Below, piece after piece: positions 58,701-64,000 of a stretch of 64,000 nucleotides of DNA (within the stretch, counting starts at the first letter, position 1; each line of letters begins with the position of its first letter). The notes beneath the pieces were generated by a model. The model was not told where the DNA came from. It was given only the letters and a program-made list of their open reading frames with translations, and did not search any database. The position numbers and the translations under genes were made by a program. Source of the stretch: Sapria himalayana. Taxonomy: Eukaryota; Streptophyta; Magnoliopsida; Malpighiales; Rafflesiaceae. Location of the stretch: NCBI GenBank assembly GCA_029783825.1, contig JAREIK010002463.1, forward strand, positions 219,501-283,500. The letters run 5' to 3'.

Positions 58701-59215
58701 ATTTATATCTATAACATCTGTTAGGCAATTTTGCTTCCACGTTTGTGATTTCAGAGATTTAGAAGAAGAGAATAATAAAAAATGATAAATGATATATATA
58801 TCCACAACCACAATCCAACAATACCACGGCAGAATCAAAACCACAATAAAAAACATTAAATAATGTGTCTTACTAGTCATTCAACATGACTAGCTACATC
58901 CACTAGAAAAATACTTTTGCATTTACAGATTATAACGAAACTGAATGTTCTTACAGTATGTGCGCAGAAGCAGTCGCGATGAAAAATCATGCAGAGAGGA
59001 GAAAAACGGAGATGAACAGTTTCACAGCCCAAAAAATAGAAATAAAAACAATTTATATTAATATAGTTTATTGGTTTAATTAACTGGAGTGGGTTGGATC
59101 ACTCGGATAAACCAAGTTCTGCTCCAAAAATGTTTCGGCCGCTGACTGGACAGTGGGACCTCTGTTATTATGCTATTACTGCATTCCTAGCCTCTTAATA
59201 TTTTCTTTCCTGCAC
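58701..59215. other. GC-richer island of unknown origin
   Basis: Composition changes here relative to both flanks, with words such as GTGCGCAGAAGCAGTCGCGA near 58961, CGGCCGCTGACTGGACAG near 59137 and ACCACGGCAGAATC near 58822. No splice sites, ORF or element termini were convincing. A degraded LTR or an old gene flank are both possible. Confidence 0.35.
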
Positions 59216-59543
59216 TTACATGAAAATATTAAAACAAAAACATATTTTGGTTATATACACAGTTTATGAAAACAAATTATATATAATAATATCCTTCAAA
59301 TATAACTATTTAGTTGAAATTTCCCTTATAAATATGAATTTGGTTTGCTAGTCCCATTTTTTTTTGCATTTACTTTAAAGATTGTTCGACAACAATACTC
59401 ATATCATCTATTGAAACCAATTTTAATAATATTTAGTGATATTATTTGACAATCACTATCTATTATAAAAATAGCATTACAATTATGTCGAAGAATCAAT
59501 TATTATTAAATAAATTTTGAAATGTATATCATCGTAATAAAGA

Positions 59544-59586
<43 letters not shown>

Positions 59587-61200
59587 ATATTAGCAAAAGT
59601 ACACATGTATGTGTATTTATATTTATTGATTCACACATACACATATGCAAGTGTGTATGTATTCATTTGTATTGTATGTGCCAATTTTTGTATTGTTCGG
59701 TCACAAATATATTTCATCAAAAGGGTGTGATCTATATATCTTTTAAAATAATTAACTTAAGTTAGAGTTCTAATTAATTTAAGTGAAATCCCTTTGATAA
59801 TTAGTAGGAGAAGAAACATCATATGTCAAATATAATATAGATGACAATGACATCCATATAACAAAAATAAGCAAAACATTAATGTTAAGCATGACATATA
59901 TACATGCATGAGTAAATTAGGCCAATCTTGTTTGTTGTGATTTTATTTAGCTATTTTTGTCACTAATCTTTGGCTACCTATAGAATTCTTTGTCATCTAG
60001 CATTCATATCGACATCCCTACTAAACAGAATGTAGCATGATCAATACAATGTTTTAGGTATTATTAATGTTGTATAAATATGTTTTATGTCAGATGTTGG
60101 TGATTTACCTTCTTCACCATTGAAGTCAACTATCTACTTAATTTATTTAATTTTTTGATGCTATTCAGAAACAAATTATGGAATAGATAAAGCTTAATAA
60201 ACTTGCTAATCTATTGAAATTCAAATTTATCTAATATATCTAAAATTGTTGAATAATTTTTTAAAAACTAATTGTATTCTCACATATTTTTGGCATGTCT
60301 TCGTAAAAGCTCATAGAAATTAATTGATACTAAAAGATCCTTTTTTGCATTTTTTTCTATGTAAAATCATAATGGAATTCATCATTACATTTTGATGATG
60401 CTACATAATTTGTGAAATCCAGTAAAAAAAATGATGAATAAATAAATAATATGATTTTATTTGAAAAAATAGGCAAAATAGTAATTTTGCTATAACAAAA
60501 ATAATCTAAAAGTTAGAACCTTGATGATAAAATGGATTTCATCATTGAATTTCTCTTGTAAAATATAGCTATGGTGACAAATTTCATCAAATTCTAAGCA
60601 ATTTAGAATTTAGGTTTTTTAAAAAAAAAATTATTTAATTATTGTTATGATAATTAGGATTAAAAAAATAAAAAGACCATGCCATGACATCAATGACATG
60701 GCAGTGTCATTGTACCATGCATAGTCCATGCGTCAAAAGAAAAAAATAAACGGTTCTATGATTTTCTTTTGATAATAACTGATTATTCTAGAATCAGAAT
60801 AGAATAGTCCAATAACAAAAGTTGATATACGTGACGAGAGTTTCAGATTGATATCAAATTTATAAAGTTTTTATGCAATATTCTGAGAGGTAGTGATTTC
60901 TCCTACTAGAATTTCATTTTATTTAAAGGTCGTAAATGATCATGATTTATATTTTAATTCAATCTATTTATAAATTTCATTGGGAATAGTTAATTGAAAA
61001 AGTTTCTATGTTTTATTTAGTAAGATATATTGTAGTATTAATTAGTTTTGGATATTTATAATTATGTCTGGAAGATGGTTTATTTGTAAATGACATATTT
61101 GTATTTCATATTCATGGGAACATTCCAAATAAAATGAGTAGGTGCATGATATATATATACATATAAAAGATGGTTTAATTGAGACAATGTCCAGACTTAG
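59216..61200. other. AT-rich sequence with (TG)n at 59546-59585
   Basis: A long (TG)n microsatellite of about 40 bp is followed by CA/TA-rich sequence. A small palindromic run around TGCCATGACATCAATGACAT lies near 60680. No genes were seen. Confidence 0.55.
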
Positions 61201-61853
61201 TTGCGCATTATTTTTTCAGGAGCATGGCTAATATTTATATAGAAACTCGAATTGAAACAACGTCTAGGCTGAGTTAGGCTGTGGTTTTTCAGAGGAGTTC
61301 CATATTTCTCAGAGTATGTCCAAGAAAAATAAATTTTGTTCGGAGAATATCCAATATTATTTTTCAGAGAAGGTCCATATATTTTGGAATATTTTCATAT
61401 ATATATATATCGATATATGATCTCTCACACTTGGCTTCAGCATGTGTGAGAGAGTCGTTGGGACTCATGATATGGAAATATAGTTATTTCATCCATAATT
61501 ACATTCATGTAAATATTGTACTAGAATGAGTGTTGATATATATGCATGATATTTTACATGCACTTAGGTAGGGAATAGCCCAGTAGGAATTTACCTCTAC
61601 TGAGCTTTACTCACTCCCTTGTGGGACTCCTTTCAAGTATAGGTCTAGAATAGATGATAGACCCACATGTGGGATCATACGTGTAAAGGAAGCCGGTTGT
61701 GGCTTGAATAATATATTATATTTTTTTATTTTGCCGAGCAAATAAGAGAAAAAATGTGTATGTTACATTTAAGGAAAAAATTTTATTTTATCACACATTT
61801 TTGTTATGTGATGAAATGAATGGAATCCCCCCTGGGGATTGGGGTGTCACATA
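61200..61853. mobile_element. possible LTR terminus (Ty3/gypsy type)
   Basis: Sequence around 61585-61640 (TTTACCTCTACTGAGCTTTA, then CTCACTCCCTTGTGGGACTC) resembles the R/U5-like part of Tekay/Del-type LTRs. The block ends with GGATTGGGGTGTCACA at 61853, like the usual ...GGGTGTGACA end of such LTRs. No primer-binding site or second LTR was found, so this would be a solo or truncated LTR. The left limit is unknown. Confidence 0.35.
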
Positions 61854-62250
61854 ATTTGACTCCTTTCCAAATCTCAAATAGTTTTGACCTGATTTGTTTT
61901 ATTTTAGATAGAATATTTATCTCTAAAAATTACAAACACACACACATATACACATATGTTGTTGGGTCTGCCCAAGTTAAAAGACTAAATTTTGCTTGGT
62001 AGTGTTAATATTAGTTAATTTATTATTATTATTATTCAAAAGCTTATGTGTTTTATTTTTTAGTTATTGATATATTTGTATTTTATTTTTTTTGTAGGTG
62101 TGTAGCATAGTGGACGAATAATATTGGATAATTTTCACTCTATCAAATTCATGAGTTTCTATAAGTACATTCCATATTTCATATAAATAATTTAGATTTC
62201 TTAATAGCCATTTCAAATAAACTAAGAATATAATTTATTAGAAAATACAT
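61854..62250. other. AT-rich spacer, nothing recognised
   Basis: Contains short (CA)n and (ATT)n runs only. Confidence 0.5.
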
Positions 62251-62745
62251 AACACCATATGCAACAAATGGTGGGCCCGTCATGACTTCAGTCCTTGACA
62301 AGTTCCCAAGTGTTGAGCAGTTGTTCAACACCCAATTGGGCATACTCATAGTATCTACTTTCCCATCAGAGTGCATGATTTTGTACATGAGTTAGGACTT
62401 ATTCTCATGTTTCCCATATTACATCCCCTAAGATTTTTAAAATCATGATCTCGGTCTATAGTTCAAACTCATAGCACCTAAGTACCGGCTGACCGACTAG
62501 TCTCAACTAGTATATAGGTGCTAAGAGTTTGGACTATAGACTAATGTCATTAGTTCAAATATTAGGGTACATGACATGAGAGTCATGAAAATAAGTCATG
62601 AATCATGTATAAAACTATGCACCCTTAAGGACAAAGAGGACAATATGAGTATGACCAATGGTGAAAGTTGAGCAACTAGTTAACACTCATGAGTTCTACC
62701 TATGGACAGAGGTCAAGACGTCAAGTGGGGTCCATATGTGTTACA
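62251..62745. mobile_element. foldback element (MITE-like), about 495 bp
   Basis: The two halves are imperfect reverse complements of each other over almost the full length. Outer arms pair AACACCATATG...GGGCCC at 62251 with GTGGGGTCCATATGTGTT near 62742. Inner arms pair the 26 bases around TCAAACTCATAGCACCTA near 62463-62480 with TAGGTGCTAAGAGTTTGGAC near 62515, with about 24 of 26 positions matching. The loop is only about 35 bases. There is no coding sequence. Confidence 0.75.
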
Positions 62746-62765
62746 AATAAATGTATTTATATAAA

Positions 62766-62911
62766 ACAAATAGTGGGCCCTAATTGACCTCAGTCCCTGA
62801 GATATCTCTGAGTGTTAACCAGTTCCCAACATAGTTTTACATATAACAAACAACCAGTTAATACTCATGGACCAACCAGGAATTGAGGTTGAGTGGGGCC
62901 CTCCATTTGTT
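62766..62911. mobile_element. second, smaller foldback element of the same family
   Basis: The left arm starts ACAAATAGTGGGCCC. The right arm ends GTGGGGCCCTCCATTTGTTA as its imperfect complement, with CCAGTT/AACCAG-type inner arms. The outer ACAAAT-x-G-x-GGGCCC sequence is shared with the 495-bp element 20 bp to the left. Confidence 0.7.
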
Positions 62912-63690
62912 ACACAATACATCATAAAAAATAGATTGGCTGATGATTTAAAATATCTAATTTTAACATAGATTTCAAAAGATTTCCAATGTTAACCTTC
63001 AAACCCTAGCTTCAATATTTCAAACTGAATTGTATAATTATAGTTCAACCTAAAGCTTAAAGAATAGGAAAATGGGGAAAAGAGTCTGGATGAATTCAAG
63101 CCTAATTTAATAAATAAAGCAAGAAAATAATAATATATTAGTTCACGTCAGCCTAATCATTCCTTGTCATGATTACAACCCTTCTATGTTTATGTTTGAA
63201 CGTAAAGGAAGAGTTCCTAAGCTTGATAACTTCAGAGAATATATTTTCATGAAAAATTATGAATTTTATATTTTATTTGGAAGATGTTGGTTGAGAAATA
63301 ATAGAGAAGAGAAGACAACTAATACAGAAAAAAAGAAATAGAAGAGAAATCATGAAATTCAAAATTAAATAAAATTGATGAAATTTTTTAATATTTCATT
63401 TAAAGGTAAGAAAACAAAATAACTCACCTACCTTTCTCTCTAAAACTTCAAATCTAAAAAAATTAGTATCATTATTGATCATTTTCATATCGAATTATTT
63501 TTGAACATAAAAACAACTTTTACGAATATTATATATGTTTAATTAACTAGCATGATCAATTCGGGTCAAAGATTAAAAAAGAGAAAAAAATATTTATTTA
63601 TATTCCTCACATATACATTGATGTATATAAGAAAATATATTTATAAATGTGCATATATATATATATATATTCATATATAAACATATACAT
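62912..63690. other. AT-rich spacer with a (TA)n microsatellite
   Basis: (TA)n near 63652-63669; otherwise nothing recognised. Confidence 0.5.
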
Positions 63691-63699
63691 ACATGCATA

Positions 63700-64000
63700 T
63701 GTACAACAACAACAACACATACACACACACACACACACACATATATCAACACCAATAACTAAGGCTTATCCCAAATACTTGGAGTCAATTTTACTGAAAG
63801 TCATGTTTACTTTGAATCCTTTAGTTTTTAAATACTCCAATTTATAATTTCTACTCAATTCTTTCTAGGCATTTCTCTAGTTTTCTTTCCTCTCTCCACT
63901 CAAATAGTACTTCCTAACCAGTACACTACGAGGTCTACATTAGTTAGACATGACCAAATCACCTTAAATAATTCTTCCATATCTTATTAATTATATGAGT
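63700..64000 (-). mobile_element. 3' end of an RTE-type LINE, running off the window
   Basis: In plus orientation, (CAA)n at about 63702-63717 and (CA)n at 63719-63739 are followed by AAGGCTTATCCCAAATACTTGGAGTC. This resembles the common 3' tail of plant RTE LINEs (a TTG-rich tail, then complement of TTAGTCCCAAA..TTGGGGTC). On the minus strand, degraded R-x-F-G-H-V-like and WREERKLEKCLERIE-like residues fit the end of the LINE polyprotein. The rest lies beyond 64000. Confidence 0.55.

Noticed and set aside
59545..59765. (Cys-Val)n open frames
   Set aside because: They are translation of the (TG)n repeat at 59546-59585.

Overview
This window is nuclear DNA of a flowering plant. It is very AT-rich, has long intergenic stretches, holds only one intact gene, and is otherwise packed with nested plant transposable elements. 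The gene encodes the TATA-box-binding protein (TBP) and has eight coding exons. The wording of its C-terminal half ([25 protein letters not shown]) resembles monocot TBPs as I remember them, so a monocot is my best guess, with low confidence. No rRNA, tRNA, CRISPR array or bacterial-type operon was seen.

Layout. 1-2.8 kb: a short non-autonomous hAT element, a 50-bp tandem repeat, and broken coding fragments, one of them SEC23-like. 3.36-6.07 kb: the TBP gene on the minus strand, with a 26-bp minisatellite filling most of its third intron and a TATA box and telo-box upstream. 6.64-about 17.9 kb: a decayed CACTA (En/Spm) DNA transposon on the minus strand, with remains of a second-protein ORF and of the TNP2 transposase. 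A 3,520-bp hAT element with its own broken transposase gene and an exact 8-bp target duplication sits inside the transposase region. 17.9-19.4 kb: TA/TG/CATA microsatellites.

19.38-26.5 kb: a Ty1/Copia retrotransposon on the minus strand, with an identifiable 3' LTR, polypurine tract, RNase H, RT, integrase and gag remnants, primer-binding site and truncated 5' LTR. Another LTR-like block is inserted in it. 26.5-51.4 kb: a large cluster of related, CATGAC-rich LTR-like blocks in both orientations, including a head-to-head palindrome near 34.7 kb and a 1.52-kb tandem duplication near 44.8 kb. They surround a decayed MULE transposase and two gypsy-type internal regions in opposite orientations. 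Each of these keeps gag/protease-like sequence and a family tail motif, but shows no reverse transcriptase or integrase. 51.4-57 kb: a third gypsy copy on the plus strand that does keep RT, RNase H and integrase, all broken. 57-64 kb: mostly unassigned AT-rich DNA, a GC-richer island, a possible LTR terminus at 61.85 kb, two foldback elements near 62.5 kb, and the 3' end of an RTE-type LINE at the right edge.

Only TBP looks functional as a host gene. All transposon ORFs seen are interrupted. Apart from the hAT ends, the Copia LTR ends, the TBP exons and the short repeats, element boundaries are approximate because they were judged by eye.
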